Positions 23,675 through 34,599 of a stretch of DNA of 64,000 nt are shown here, piece after piece (the stretch's first letter is position 1; every line of letters starts with the position of its first letter). Both the position numbers and the translations under genes were made by a program. The DNA is from Drechslerella dactyloides (lineage: Eukaryota; Ascomycota; Orbiliomycetes; Orbiliales; Orbiliaceae). The DNA is taken from positions 124,001 through 188,000 of the forward strand of contig JAGTWJ010000011.1 of the NCBI GenBank assembly GCA_020064725.1. The letters are read 5' to 3'. A model generated the notes under the pieces. That model worked only from the letters and a program-made list of their open reading frames with translations, was not told the DNA's origin and searched no databases.

Positions 23675-25066
23675 CTACGCAGGATTTCCAGCGAATCCCG
23701 TGTTCAGCAGCACCCGCCCACCATCCGGCGCCTTATCCCCATTCTTCAACTTGATAACCCCCTTCTGCGCCTTCTCCAGCACCAACTTCTTCATCCCCAG
23801 CGGATCAAGCCGGAACTCAGGGCGCCGGCTCAGCTCCGCGGCAATCACGCCCGCCACGGCCGGCGACGCCATCGACGTCCCTTCGTCCACCTTTGTCCGT
23901 CCATCCGCCGAGGTACTCACGATCCCCACGCCTGGCGCATGGATATCCACGCACGGCCCATTATCCGAGAAGGTCGCGCGGATATCATCGATATCCGTTG
24001 CCCCGACGGAGAACAGCGACGGCAACTTCTTGTTGAAGCCAGCTGGGAAATCCGTGCAGGCGTCCTTATTATCGTTCCCCGGTGCGATTGTAACATGCAT
24101 ACCCGCCGCAACCGCCCGCGACAGAACATCAAAGATCATCGGTGACGGTTCCGTTGAGCCGAGCGACAAGTTGATAATCGACCCACGGAAGCCAGTGTGG
24201 TTCATCCGTGAGACATGCGACGTCAGCGCAGCATCTATTCCCGCTGCAATGCTGGCGTCCGATCCGGACCCTCGATCATCGAGCACCTTGCACCCGAAAA
24301 TTGTTGCGTTCTTCGCAACGCCAAAGTGCAGCGAACCAACCGTGCCAGCGACGTGCGTACCGTGGCCGTCACCGTCACGGCCGCCGTCTTGTCCAAACGC
24401 GCTGAAGAGGACGGATGCGCGCCCGCCGAACTCTGGATGTGTAGCCGTGAGTCCCGAGTCGACGACGTAAACGTCCACCCCTGTGCCGGCGGACTGGTCG
24501 AAGCGGTACTTGTACGTGAGTTCAGTGATCAGCCGGCCGTCGGGCGGGACTGCAGAGGCGGAAGAAATGCGCTGCAAATTCCACGGGGCATTGTCCTGTT
24601 GCAGTAATATCGTCGTATCGTTCTTGAACTGGCGGCGGACGACGTGCCGGCCTGGTGCACCGTGAGTGAGACTGGCAGCAGAGGCAGTCCTGCCCTTCGG
24701 AACGGCCTTCGTGCGGATATAGTTCTTCTGGAGACCTGCGACGCTCGGGTGGTTTTTCAGACGCGCAATGGAGTCATCGGATAGCGGGATTGTGAAGGCG
24801 CGGAAATTGGTGCCAAAGGTCTGCATCTTGGTACTGGAGTCGGCGGCTGCAAAGGTGCTGCCAAAGCTGTGCGCGCCGCGTCGGGTAGTGTTCGCCCAGC
24901 CCATTGCATTGAACACCGCTGGCCAGGGACGGGTTTCCGCGGCGGATAGCATGACGATGTATTCAGAGGGGACGTTGGCGGGTTGGCGGGCATGCATGCG
25001 CTGGCTGGCTGGCGCCGCAAGGGCAGGTGAGGCCGCAAGCACGGCGATGGACACTGTCAACTTCAT
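23675..25066 (-). CDS. Secreted subtilisin-like serine protease (proteinase K type, S8A)
   Basis: Single exon, 463 aa. Residues 1-18 are a signal peptide. Residues ~34-120 are an I9-type propeptide (SEYIVML near its start). The mature protease begins around residue 150, with DNAPWNLQRISS as in proteinase K relatives. The catalytic triad is visible: Asp203 (VYVVDSGL), His235 (GDGHGTHVAGT) and Ser398 (GTSMASP). Asn331 (APGNDN) fits the oxyanion position. Length is usual for a fungal prepro-subtilase with a slightly long linker between propeptide and catalytic domain. It should act extracellularly as an endopeptidase after removal of the propeptide. A TATA-like TGTATATAAG lies about 265 bp upstream. 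Convergent with cft2. Confidence 0.94.
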   Translation of the reverse strand: MKLTVSIAVLAASPALAAPASQRMHARQPANVPSEYIVMLSAAETRPWPAVFNAMGWANTTRRGAHSFGSTFAAADSSTKMQTFGTNFRAFTIPLSDDSIARLKNHPSVAGLQKNYIRTKAVPKGRTASAASLTHGAPGRHVVRRQFKNDTTILLQQDNAPWNLQRISSASAVPPDGRLITELTYKYRFDQSAGTGVDVYVVDSGLTATHPEFGGRASVLFSAFGQDGGRDGDGHGTHVAGTVGSLHFGVAKNATIFGCKVLDDRGSGSDASIAAGIDAALTSHVSRMNHTGFRGSIINLSLGSTEPSPMIFDVLSRAVAAGMHVTIAPGNDNKDACTDFPAGFNKKLPSLFSVGATDIDDIRATFSDNGPCVDIHAPGVGIVSTSADGRTKVDEGTSMASPAVAGVIAAELSRRPEFRLDPLGMKKLVLEKAQKGVIKLKNGDKAPDGGRVLLNTGFAGNPA

Positions 25067-25330
25067 GATGTTTTTATTACAAGTCGATATAGATATGAGT
25101 TATTGTGCAAATCAGGCTGTCAAGACGGGTTTTCTACGTTGCCTGCACACTCGTAAAAGATGAAAAAAACTGAGGAAAGAAAGAAAGAATGGAATGAATG
25201 AATCAATAAAAATGATCGCACAGCGATAGGAAACGAAGTGAATGACACGACCGGCGTGATGCAGATAGCTACTGATATCCTGCAGGATTGTAGTTTGAGT
25301 TATCGGTGTCATGGAGGTATCCTCGATGCC

Positions 25331-25340
25331 TTATATACAT
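25331..25340 (-). promoter_or_regulatory. Possible TATA element of the subtilase gene
   Basis: On the minus strand the sequence reads TGTATATAAG, about 265 bp before the subtilase ATG. This would give a long 5' UTR, so the assignment is tentative. Confidence 0.3.
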
Positions 25341-25344
25341 CTAA

Positions 25345-27600
25345 AGTCTCGCGGAGATCGCAAGGAAACGTATAAACGCTTCCTTCCCATTCCGATTGCG
25401 CCTTTGTCTTCATGGCAATTAGGAATGCTCATAAATTAAGCCTTATGGTGTCCGTGAAACCTAGGCCGACAGAAATCCAGACCGATTAATGCAGGGCTGT
25501 ATCGCTATAGCGGGGAATGCTTAAAAGCTAGTGTTGAGCCGGCGTTATATCGTGACACAGGAGTGTTGGAAAGCCCGTTTCGGTAGTTTCAAGAGCTTGG
25601 CCCAAGTACGATATACATCAAAGTCAGACCAAACGCAGTAGGATTCTAGAATCCTTAGATGCTAATCATTCTGCTCTTTCGCACAGTGCATCTTTGGCGA
25701 ACCGGCTTGAGATAACTTACAGCCATATATTTCCCAAGAGCGGTTTGTAGAACAGGCCGGATAAAAATAAACCTGAAATCATTAGATCTGTCGACTGTTT
25801 CTCGAAATTTCGAAACCAGCAGTAAAGTATGCTATGTAATTTGATGAACTCAAAAAAACCTTTACCGTATATCACTCGCATGGCTAGTAAAATAAGCTCA
25901 AATACAGACGTCTAAATCGACCGGTACACAGGCCAGCTTGCAGGCTTTCTCGGTGATCAAGTTGACTCGGACCATCACGTTGCGGCACTGTGCCGATTCC
26001 AACTGTGCCACCCGTATACGCATGTATCCAACATACCCAACCACGCTACATTCCAACAAAACCGCAACCATTCAAGCCGGCAGACTGGTCAACTCGGCGC
26101 ACCACCCTGGTGCAGTATACCGACATTTGTCTCGCAAGCCAGACGCCTTCATTGACATCCCTATCCGACACCAATTAATTAAAACAGCCGAACGTTGTAA
26201 TCAAGTTTATGGAACACAGCGCGGTCTGCCGGAGGGTGACACAAAACCTAAGAAGCAACACCGAGATTGGTTATGGCAAGCCGGCCTTGATATCCCTCTG
26301 GCATACGGATCCGCGAATCACTCACTCGTCAAGAATCCTGGTGGGGGGGAAAAAAAGCTGAAATCTGCACTGCGCATCATGCACCATGCACCATGCACAC
26401 CAGAACACGTCGGATGCGAACAGGACATTTTGCCCCCAAACTTACACCTGGGACGAACGCCATGCGCCACCTGCGTCCACACAATGGTGCGATCGTCACA
26501 GGAACCGATTTCATGCACAACAAGTCTCAATCGTACCTGCTAGAAGACCTAGCGCCTGGTCTCGAGGCCACCAGAAGACATAAAATCAGAATGGACACGG
26601 AAATACGAGGTTGTGAAGCCCATGATGCGAGCCCGTCAATAAAGTCTGAGTCTGTCCCGAAATTTCGCGAAATCATTACACTTAGGGCACGGCCGTTTTG
26701 CCGCTGTGGCAGTTGCCAAGTCGGCAAACGGCTCCCGGCTCTTGAGCAGGCTGCCGTTTGAGCTTGGGGAAGGCAGGTGACGTGAGGCATGAGAGCGAGG
26801 TACCGGTACTTCCGTTCGCTAAAACGCACACGGGGAGGTCGGGCAACTCCGTGTAAATGCCGACGAACTCGGACTTGTTGAAGTGAACAGTACGATGATA
26901 CACCTACATGCATCCTGTTTATGTTATAGAATGGATGTAAAATTTCCCAGCAAGGCATTTGTCTTGTCCGCGAACCGAGATCGGACAAACAACACAGTTG
27001 AAGATTTCCAACAACGGACTTGCAACAGGCTAAATGGTCGACATCGAAACATGGATAGCCTTGCGGGCAGCAGCCCTGCGCAACTTAAGTCGACACTTTC
27101 AAAACACCAAGATCTTGGGCCACGATGCTCCCAAGATCCAGCTGCGGGTCACATTATAGCCAACCACGAGCATTTACATTTATGATCTCACTATCTCTTC
27201 TTGGAACCCTGCTGGGGAAACCGACTGAACCCTTTTTTTTTTTTTTTCAGTTTTCCAGGTTTCCAGAAGCCGCGACGGATAAATATCCCAGTCGACGCGT
27301 GCGTCTATTCCGCTTTCGCAGCATTCCAGAAGGATCTCAAGATAGATCCCGGCTTCATCTCCACAGGGAACAACGGCCCTCCTACCCGATAACCCGATCT
27401 CAGATCGCGAGAACCTCCCAAGCCCGGATTATCCCCACGAGCCAAGCCAGGGTAACGCGTTCGCTCGATTTCGATTGGGCTGGCCATCGATTGAGCCCTA
27501 ACCATCGGCGATGAACGAGTACTGCATGCGGCATTAATAACAATGCGCCCTCTACAGGCATCCCCTTATAGATCGCTGTCTTGAGTGACGACGCCGCGGC
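25345..27600. other. Gene-poor interval
   Basis: Contains a 201-aa ORF (25938-26543) that runs over a copy of the dispersed motif and has no protein-family features, so I do not call it. There is a poly-T tract at about 27232-27247 and no recognisable RNA gene. Confidence 0.4.
26129..26144 (+). repeat. Dispersed GTCTCGCAAGCCAGAC motif
   Basis: Perfect core motif, identical with its flanks to the copy at 13811 over about 23-24 bp. Confidence 0.6.
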
Positions 27601-27721
27601 GGGATACGCTCCGATGTCATTGTCGGCTATATCTGGTTCGTATAAATATATATACGAGATTAGGCTTCACGTCCATTGGCATTGAGCATTGGCGCGCTCG
27701 ACGGACGAACCGGTCTGCGTG

Positions 27722-27728
27722 TATAAAT
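27722..27728 (+). promoter_or_regulatory. TATA box of the GH7 gene
   Basis: TATAAAT lies 105 bp before the ATG at 27833. A second TATAAATATA at 27641-27650 is an alternative. Confidence 0.45.
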
Positions 27729-27832
27729 CGATGGCGGCGCACGCGTCAGCAACCTGCTAAAAGGGCATTCGAGTAATCGCCTGCCTTCCTGTTTCTGCTA
27801 TTCTTCTGGATCTGACAGACACGCATCTCGCG

Positions 27833-29191
27833 ATGGCCCCCGCCCTCCAGACACTCGTCGTTTCCCTGCTGCTTGGGCTTGCCTCCGCGCAAGGTCTCGC
27901 TGGCAAGACCCGAGAAGTGCACCCGAAGCTCACCACCTACAGGTGCACGAAGCGGGGTGGTTGCAAGAAAGCGACGAACTACGTCGTCCTTGACTCTGCC
28001 ACCCACCCCATATACCAGAAAAACAACCCGAAGCTCGGCTGCGGCTCCTGGGGAAGCGGCCCAAACGCGACTGTCTGTCCGGATGAGAAGACATGCGCGA
28101 AGAACTGTCTCATTGACGGTATCAGCGACTACTCCAAGTATGGCGTCAAGACGAACGGTGACGCCGTCTTCCTGGACATGCTGAAGGACAGCGACCTCTC
28201 CGTTCTCAGCCCCAGAATCTATCTCCTGCATTCTGACCAGCACAAATACGAGATGCTGCAGCTCACAGGGCAAGAGTTCTCCTTCGACGTCGATATGTCG
28301 AAACTACCCTGCGGCATGAACAGCGCTCTCTATCTGTCTGAGATGCACAAGTACGGCGGCAACCACTACCTTAACAAAGCTGGTGCGGAGCTCGGCGCCG
28401 GCTACTGTGACGCACAATGCTACGCTACCCCCTTCATCGACGGTGTCGTAAGTAAATACCTCTTCTACTATGAATCTAGGGAACCACCCCAATCTGCCAT
28501 TTAGGCGTCCAGACCACTAACCATCTCTCCACAGGGAAACATCGGCGCAAAGGGCGCTTGCTGCCCGGAAATGGACATCTGGGAAGCTAACCGCGAGGCC
28601 ACCCAGTACGCACCGCACCCTTGCAGCAATCCAGGCCCCTACAAGTGCACGGGCGACGAGTGCGGTTGGAGCGGCGTCTGTGACGAATGGGGCTGCGGCC
28701 AGAACGCATACCTCAACGGTGCACCATCCTTCTACGGCCCCGGTCCCTCCTTCAAAGTTAACACCCTCAAGCCCCTCACCGTCGTCACCCAGTTCAAGGC
28801 CGACCGCCGCGGTAAGCTGGTCTCCTACCACCGCTACTACATCCAGAACAAGAAGCGCATCGACCCGCCCAAGGCCACGCAGGTCCACCTGCCATCTGTA
28901 AACTACATGGACGACAAGTACTGCAATGCCACCGGCGGCGCGGAACGATACCTTGCTCTCGGCGCGACGGAGGAAATGGGTAACGCGCTGTCGAGAGGTA
29001 TGGTGCTCGCCATGTCGATTTGGTGGGATGAGGGCGGCTTCATGAACTGGCTAGACAGCGGTAACTCTGGTCCATGTGACGCGACGGAGGGCGCGCCAGC
29101 TGTCATCAAGAGCATTCAGCCAGATACTTCCGTAGTGTTCAGTAAGATCATGTGGGGCGAGATTGGCTCTACGCACCCAGAGTGCGGCTAG
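27833..29191 (+). CDS. Glycoside hydrolase family 7, endoglucanase type (secreted)
   Basis: Exon 1 is 27833-28447 and exon 2 is 28535-29191 (423 aa). The 87-bp intron has GTAAGT, a CTAAC branch site and CAG, and falls between whole codons. Signal peptide: residues 1-20 (MAPALQTLVVSLLLGLASAQ). The mature start (EVHPKLTTYRCTKRGGC) is typical of GH7 endoglucanases. The catalytic motif EMDIWEAN gives Glu217 (nucleophile), Asp219 and Glu222 (acid/base), all intact. There are many paired cysteines. The protein ends soon after the conserved GEIGST segment, so it has no linker or cellulose-binding module, which also fits the endoglucanase-type, single-domain form. It hydrolyses internal beta-1,4 bonds of cellulose or related glucans outside the cell. 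The choice of endoglucanase over cellobiohydrolase is inferred from the N-terminus and length. Confidence 0.93.
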
Positions 29192-29427
29192 AGATCTCCG
29201 GCCACGAGTTATAAATTTCGATTGAGCTCGTGTACATATCTCGTTTATGTAGATAGCAGTATCCCTGAGATACCTCTTTCTTGTATATAGCAAGTCGCGG
29301 AGAGTTATGTTGCATTTTGTATATATCTTAAAATTCTCAAAGCTCTTATAGAGCACTTTGATACTCTGTGCGTATCCCACCGACTCAGTCTCAAGGCATC
29401 GAACTTTCCTATTCCAGATATCCAGTT

Positions 29428-29444
29428 GTCTTGTAAACCAAACC
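29428..29444 (+). repeat. Dispersed motif, heavily transition-mutated copy
   Basis: GTCTTGTAAACCAAACC differs from the consensus GTCTCGCAAGCCAGACC by four transitions (C-to-T twice, G-to-A twice). Confidence 0.45.
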
Positions 29445-30193
29445 GTGATGGCGAAGAAATCCAGGGTGTTCTGCCTGTATCTCGAATTATCATGACAAAA
29501 ACACACTGAATCAAAATACAACTGACTCGGAGCCCGTCAATCGACTCGGGATCCTTTTTGTTTAACTCATAGGATCCCAGATCCGGTTTTTGGTTTACGA
29601 CAAGATATCCGGTTTCGAGATTAGATTCGCGACCGAAAGTAATCTCAGATTTGTAGGGGATTCCCTAGGATCGAGCAACTACGAGATACAGGTCATTTTC
29701 CTTTCAAAGCCACCTAAACCAGGTTCTAAGGATTGGCCAAGCACTGACAATGACCCCATCCACCTCAACGGTCTCCTGCCGCGGCCACCCGCTATTGCAC
29801 GAAACAGTATCAACAGTCCGCTCCAAAGTCACCACCGATAGAGAGGGTAGGAACTGGAATCTTTGCGGCCTACCGTATGTCTGCAGCATGGCTTGATCAG
29901 CAGCGGAGTCGTCGGTACCATGAGCGCAATTGTGAGATCTTCAAGTTCGCTTATAACTATACCCAAGAGCTCCTATAATCTGGCACAGACATATGCGACT
30001 GTCAATTTAGCGACAAACACGTGTATCCGACGGATGGTATAGCTTGCATATCAAGTATTAAGAAGTGCGTCATTTGTGAATGATATAGAAGTAAGCCCCG
30101 ATCTGAAGGTACTTTCCAAGCTTAGGCACCCACAATCACCATATCAGTATTTTCATGAACAAGTACATATACATTCATATTCAGTATGCACTG

Positions 30194-30210
30194 GTCTCGT
30201 AAACCAAACC
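30194..30210 (+). repeat. Dispersed motif copy
   Basis: GTCTCGTAAACCAAACC. It is followed about 26 bp later by the reverse-oriented GCGAGCCAG and then by another CTGGTCTCGCA. Confidence 0.45.
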
Positions 30211-30227
30211 CTTCCTAGCTGCGAGCC

Positions 30228-30258
30228 AGGGCATACTGGTCTCGCAGCGGTATGCCCT
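30228..30258. repeat. Inverted repeat, 9-bp stem and 13-nt loop
   Basis: AGGGCATAC pairs perfectly with GTATGCCCT across the loop TGGTCTCGCAGCG. It lies next to a dispersed-motif copy, and the loop holds another partial motif. Confidence 0.6.
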
Positions 30259-30934
30259 AGGAGGCTTGCGATCCAAACTACCCAAATCAGTTATAAGAAG
30301 CGACGAGGCTGCATATGTCGGTTATTTCGCATGACCACTCGCTTAATCGATTGACTCGGATACGAGTGCAGGCTTGTCGTATCGCCGTCGCCACTGAGTA
30401 CCATGGTATTACCAATTGATATTACATACGTGCATGAGAATGTTCGAGCGAAGGCTTTGCGTAAGAATCGAGGTGAAACATGCAGACTACAAACTCTATT
30501 GACTTGCGGCCCTGACGTCCGCATATATGAAGCATAAAAATAACAAAAAATTTTCAAAATTTCTTTGCATGCAACCAGTAAGCCTGCTAGTGATATACGG
30601 TATTAGTCTCGAGGGTATCTTCGGTATTCAACGGGATTCCTGAGTCACGACCTGCCCCGAGACCCTCCGCATCTATCTCAGGCCCTGGACTATCGACAAC
30701 CGTCTATATGCGAAGTATATAGCATTGCTACAGCAGAATGTCAAGATGTCAGATCTTATCGTCAGACGTGCATCAAGCATAACTGCATCTCAGGCCAGCA
30801 TCGATATGAATGCATCCTAAGAAGTGCTTATTGTAGAGGTTGAAATGTTCTTTAGAGCTTTTTTTGTTGAGAAGGGTCCGACCGCCGCCGCCAGCGGTGG
30901 CAATTGAATCGGGTTATCCTATCCGTCAATCTTG

Positions 30935-31948
30935 TTACCGTTGTGCTTTCGACCATCCGCCACTATCCGCAAGTGCTATACCCCCCGTGTGTTCCGGGCA
31001 ATCTTCAATACCGCCGACCTGGCTGTCATTCAACTGCTGCTTGTACGGCCCGGTTGCCTCCGGGTAGAACCCTCCTTGTTGCCTTTTCTTCTTCTTACGC
31101 CACGATATAAACAAGTAGCCAAGTACCGCTAGTATAATCACCACGCTGACAGTAACGCCAACTGATATCGCAATCGTCTTGGTGCGGCTATCAGTGGGAG
31201 TCTCGTCTAGGCCACCAGCGTCATCCCCGGACGGCGCCGGCTCTGTTGGGGCAGCTGCACCGGTAGCCGAACTCGAACTCGAACTTTTCCGCCCCGTGTT
31301 GGAGGCTATCGTGACAAGACCACTCTGAACGAAAGGCTGCAGATCGTCCAGTAGCTCCGTAGGCAAGCCGGTTGGTTGGGCGTCCGTTGGGAAGAGCGAG
31401 AAATCGGTAACCTGGTATTTCACGCGTATCGGGAACAGTATGACCGAGTGGCCCTTGCGTAGATCGGTAGTGTATGTCTCGCCATTTATTGATTCGTACG
31501 TCACCACGATTGCAGTCTGCAACGGCTGGTAGCACACGGCCGATGTAAAATCATCCCTGACAAAGTTTGTCGGGTTTATCGATGGCGGAAGCATGTTCTG
31601 GGGCAATTGGTCCGGTAGCAGCTTGTAGCCTTCCATGCAGCAGTAAGCGTACATTGTGCGACTAATGTATGATTGTGATGCCGTGGTATATCCGGACGGG
31701 CAGATTCCGGGGCTGTAGAATGTCGGGGAGGTGTTACCCACGGTGTCGAAGTTTGGGGGCCAGCATTCCGAGAGAGCGGTAGCGACCCCGATGGGAGGAC
31801 CATTGGCGAACACTACCGAGGGCGCCGCGTCCGGGTAGACAGTTGGAAACCAATAATTTGTGGCGCATGTTGTTGGCGGAGGAAACTGCGTGGTGAGGGG
31901 GTAAGAAGTCGTTGGTGTTGATTTTGTGGTTGTTCTTGTTCTGGACAT
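30935..31948 (-). CDS. Fungal single-pass membrane protein, extracellular Cys/Thr-rich, unknown function
   Basis: Single exon, 337 aa. There is no N-terminal signal peptide. A Thr/Pro-rich start (PLTTQFPPPTTCATNYW) leads into a cysteine-containing domain with FYSPGICPSGYTTA and YAYCCMEGYKL, then a Ser/Pro-rich stalk, one transmembrane helix around residues 263-287 (ISVGVTVSVVIILAVLGYLF), a strongly basic stop-transfer (SWRKKKKRQQ) and a short cytoplasmic tail. From memory this layout matches a large uncharacterised family of filamentous fungi in which the predicted start also lacks a signal peptide, so the TM helix may act as the anchor. It might be a surface sensor or cell-wall-associated protein, but I would not assign a function. 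Confidence 0.75.
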   Translation of the reverse strand: MSRTRTTTKSTPTTSYPLTTQFPPPTTCATNYWFPTVYPDAAPSVVFANGPPIGVATALSECWPPNFDTVGNTSPTFYSPGICPSGYTTASQSYISRTMYAYCCMEGYKLLPDQLPQNMLPPSINPTNFVRDDFTSAVCYQPLQTAIVVTYESINGETYTTDLRKGHSVILFPIRVKYQVTDFSLFPTDAQPTGLPTELLDDLQPFVQSGLVTIASNTGRKSSSSSSATGAAAPTEPAPSGDDAGGLDETPTDSRTKTIAISVGVTVSVVIILAVLGYLFISWRKKKKRQQGGFYPEATGPYKQQLNDSQVGGIEDCPEHTGGIALADSGGWSKAQR

Positions 31949-31949
31949 T

Positions 31950-33195
31950 TCCTCGTGGCGCTTTTGGCTGAAGCCAAGCAGATTTCAGATTTGGAGTTCC
32001 TTGGGTGGAATCAGCGTCCCCGAGACTAGGTTGAAATAATTTCAGCGTGCGGCTGAATTCTGAAAAATGCGTGTTCACAAGTTGATTGGAGAGTGCTTGG
32101 AGGTGCTGATAAAAGATTTGGTTTTTGATCTGCTCTAACCCATCGTGATAGGGCGTTGATTCTCCTTTTTCAATTTTGGTTATGGAAATTACAGGAGCAT
32201 TGGTAACGTTATTGTAGGGCGGTTCATTCGTAGGCCAAGCTTCATTGATCCCCGCATCCACCAATCAAGGCTCCTTGTCGTTCGAATCATAAGGGGCGCG
32301 AGTGAAACGGCCGATTAAGCCGCTGCGACAAATTTGCTTGGCAGAATATCTGCCTGGCTGTCGAGTCAGCTATATGCCCCTCTATAGCTCTATGAAGGCA
32401 CCACAAAGAACAATTTGGACGTCTTAAAATTGTGTACACAAGTCCAACCTCAAGTTTGCAAGCTGCTGATTAGTTATGTAGTACTGGACGATTGAGCTGT
32501 TGATGGATTGATATCGCAGGCCACAAGTGCGCAACGCACGGCGCAAGTTTTTGTTAGGGCTATTTGTTAATTTCCTGAATGGCCCGCCGCCTGTAAATCC
32601 GAACAGACGAACGCCGATTGCGATCGGTAGGGCAGCTTGCTGAACAGGCTAAAATCCACAGGGTCTCCCGCCCGACTCTATTGGATTACTTGGAATCACT
32701 TGCGTCATAGCTTTCGTTACTACCTCCGGGGCGTTACAACCTTGTTGCATTTCGCGTGTTGCGTGGTCGTCGGCCTGCCACACAGTGCCACATGCATGTG
32801 ATGCCTCCACCACAGTGGATGGGGAAATTAGACGTGTGTATTCCACGGTTAGGTTACAAGATGTGTATCAAACATGCCAAAGTCTCGCAGATCTAAGTCA
32901 GATTACAAAAAAAGAACTCTCCCGGAGGTTCTGTAAAGAAGCGAAGGCACCCCGAACAAAACCTTGAGGACAGAATAAGTAGCGTACCATCCGCCATCAG
33001 GCTAACAAAGAAGAAAAATGCAGAATACAAACTTCAAAAACCAGTATACCCCAAGCCCGTATATAATCATATTCCAATTGCTCTAGATCAAAGCCCGCTA
33101 ATCGCGCATCAGGAAGACGCCTGCAAGCAACCCTTTCTTTTCCGACGGCCGTTACTTCGTGATATTCGCACTCGCTACCCGCGCTCGATCGATAG
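31950..33195. other. Intergenic interval
   Basis: Promoter side of the membrane-protein gene followed by the 3' side of the tandem zinc-cluster gene. Overlapping short frames only. Confidence 0.4.
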
Positions 33196-33200
33196 GTCCA

Positions 33201-33912
33201 TTAATAATTGTAGGAGTACTGAGTTTGACTGTACACCAACGGCTGGCCGTAAGCATCTTGTCCGTACTGCTGCTGATCATAGCCGGTATAGTTCTGGTAT
33301 GTATCGTACGCATCGTGACCGTACGCGCCATATTGGTAGTTGCCTTGTCCGTATTCCAATGGATAACCAGCTTCGTCTCCCTCATAGTATTCGTACTCTT
33401 GCACATCATCTCCACCTTGATCATCACCACCGTACGAGTCGGAGGGTCCTCCCGAGCCGGAATCCGGCGCATTCCCAGATTCTCGCTTACGTCGCGGCAG
33501 GCCCTTCGTTTGGCTGCGAGGAGAGCATGGCAAACCCTTCCTGACACACCGGTTGCAGCGTTCTGGCCAGTCACTGCCCTTGGGCTCGCACTATTCGGAT
33601 ACAGTTCAGTTAGCGAAACTGTCCCACCATTACCACTCGCTGCAAGACTTACCTTCTGGCGATCTCTACGGCATTGGTCGCACTTCATGAAATTGAGTGT
33701 ACGGCCTTCCCACTGCTCTGGCTGCTCGATCGCACAAGTATACCCAAGACTGGCGCATCTTTCGCAGCGGCCCTCAGGATTGTTCGGGTCGCGTAGGCAC
33801 TATGCATTCTGTTAGTCTCCAGTCTCGCGGAATTATATCGTAAGGCGCTGTCAATTACCGCTTGGTGGTCTCGACGGCAGCGCCAACACAGCGTGTTGTT
33901 CTTTGGCGGCAT
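33201..33912 (-). CDS. Tandem Zn2Cys6-type cysteine-cluster protein with Tyr-rich tail (paralog A)
   Basis: Three exons: 33859-33912, 33653-33799 and 33201-33590 (196 aa). Introns are 59 and 62 bp. The joined protein has two complete zinc-cluster patterns, each C-x2-C-x6-C-x10-C-x2-C-x6-C: residues C9, C12, C19, C30, C33, C40 and C58, C61, C68, C79, C82, C89. Each starts with CxxCRRDxQ. Both introns fall between whole codons exactly before the third cysteine of a cluster. A basic stretch (KGLPRRKRE) follows, then an acidic and very Tyr/Gly/Gln-rich tail (~90 residues) without cysteine. Zn2Cys6 clusters usually occur singly at the N-terminus of fungal transcription factors with a dimerisation helix and a large regulatory domain. 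Neither is present here. Metal binding is inferred from spacing; the ligand (DNA, RNA or protein) is unknown. Confidence 0.82.
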
Positions 33913-34578
33913 CCTGACAAATATAGCTATATAGCCAAGTAGTCTTTTCGTGATATCTCCGATAGTATCTGAGCAAGCGTCAATATCCACGGGTTCGAGG
34001 GTCGATTCAAAGGTACCACCAAGGACAAACGAGATATCGGCGGCCGGGAAGTCGACGGATGGTATCTGACGGGTTTGTACAAAAATATATGTAAAGGATG
34101 TTTCAAGATAGGATGTATAAGCTAAGGAGTCTATTCTCCACGAGGCCGATTGATATTGATCCGGTTGATGATTTGAATTAACTCCATCTCCGAAGCTTCG
34201 ACACCGTCCTTTATAAGACCTGGGTCGGAGTCGCAAAAGAATGATCAACCCCGCGAGTCAGGCTCTGCCTAGGGTATCTGAACGAAATAGTATTGGAATG
34301 GCGCGCCTGAGGGCATGCATGCTGAAGTCACTTGCGCGCAGAGCAAAGCTAGCTGCAGAGCTTAGGTAAAAGGACATGCGGCTGCCAAGCTTCCCGGAAT
34401 ATTATTGAGCAGGTATAACGTGGCCGTGTAAGTGGCCTGGTCTATGCCCACAGCGAGGTGCACTGGTATCGGAGACCCTTTTCACCATACAAATTCTCAG
34501 GTTGCGCAAAGATTATCGACGTTTTGCCACACCAAGCTGAAGGGCCGGTAGCACTAGCCTCAAACGGTCGTCTTCAGG

Positions 34579-34599
34579 TACGCCCCGCTTCGGGGCGTA
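34579..34599. repeat. Perfect GC-rich hairpin (9-bp stem, 3-nt loop)
   Basis: TACGCCCCG, loop CTT, CGGGGCGTA. Perfect inverted repeat in AT-rich DNA with no neighbouring gene. No T-run follows, so I do not call it a terminator. Confidence 0.65.

Larger units (their letters stand above)
29192..30934. other. AT-rich interval with several repeat-motif copies
   Basis: No supported gene. It holds dispersed motif copies at 29428 and 30194, a hairpin at 30228-30258 and possibly a damaged copy near 29591-29605 in reverse. Confidence 0.45.

Noticed and set aside
25938..26543. 201-aa ORF in the subtilase-GH7 interval
   Set aside because: Runs through a copy of the dispersed repeat motif and has the random composition of non-coding DNA.
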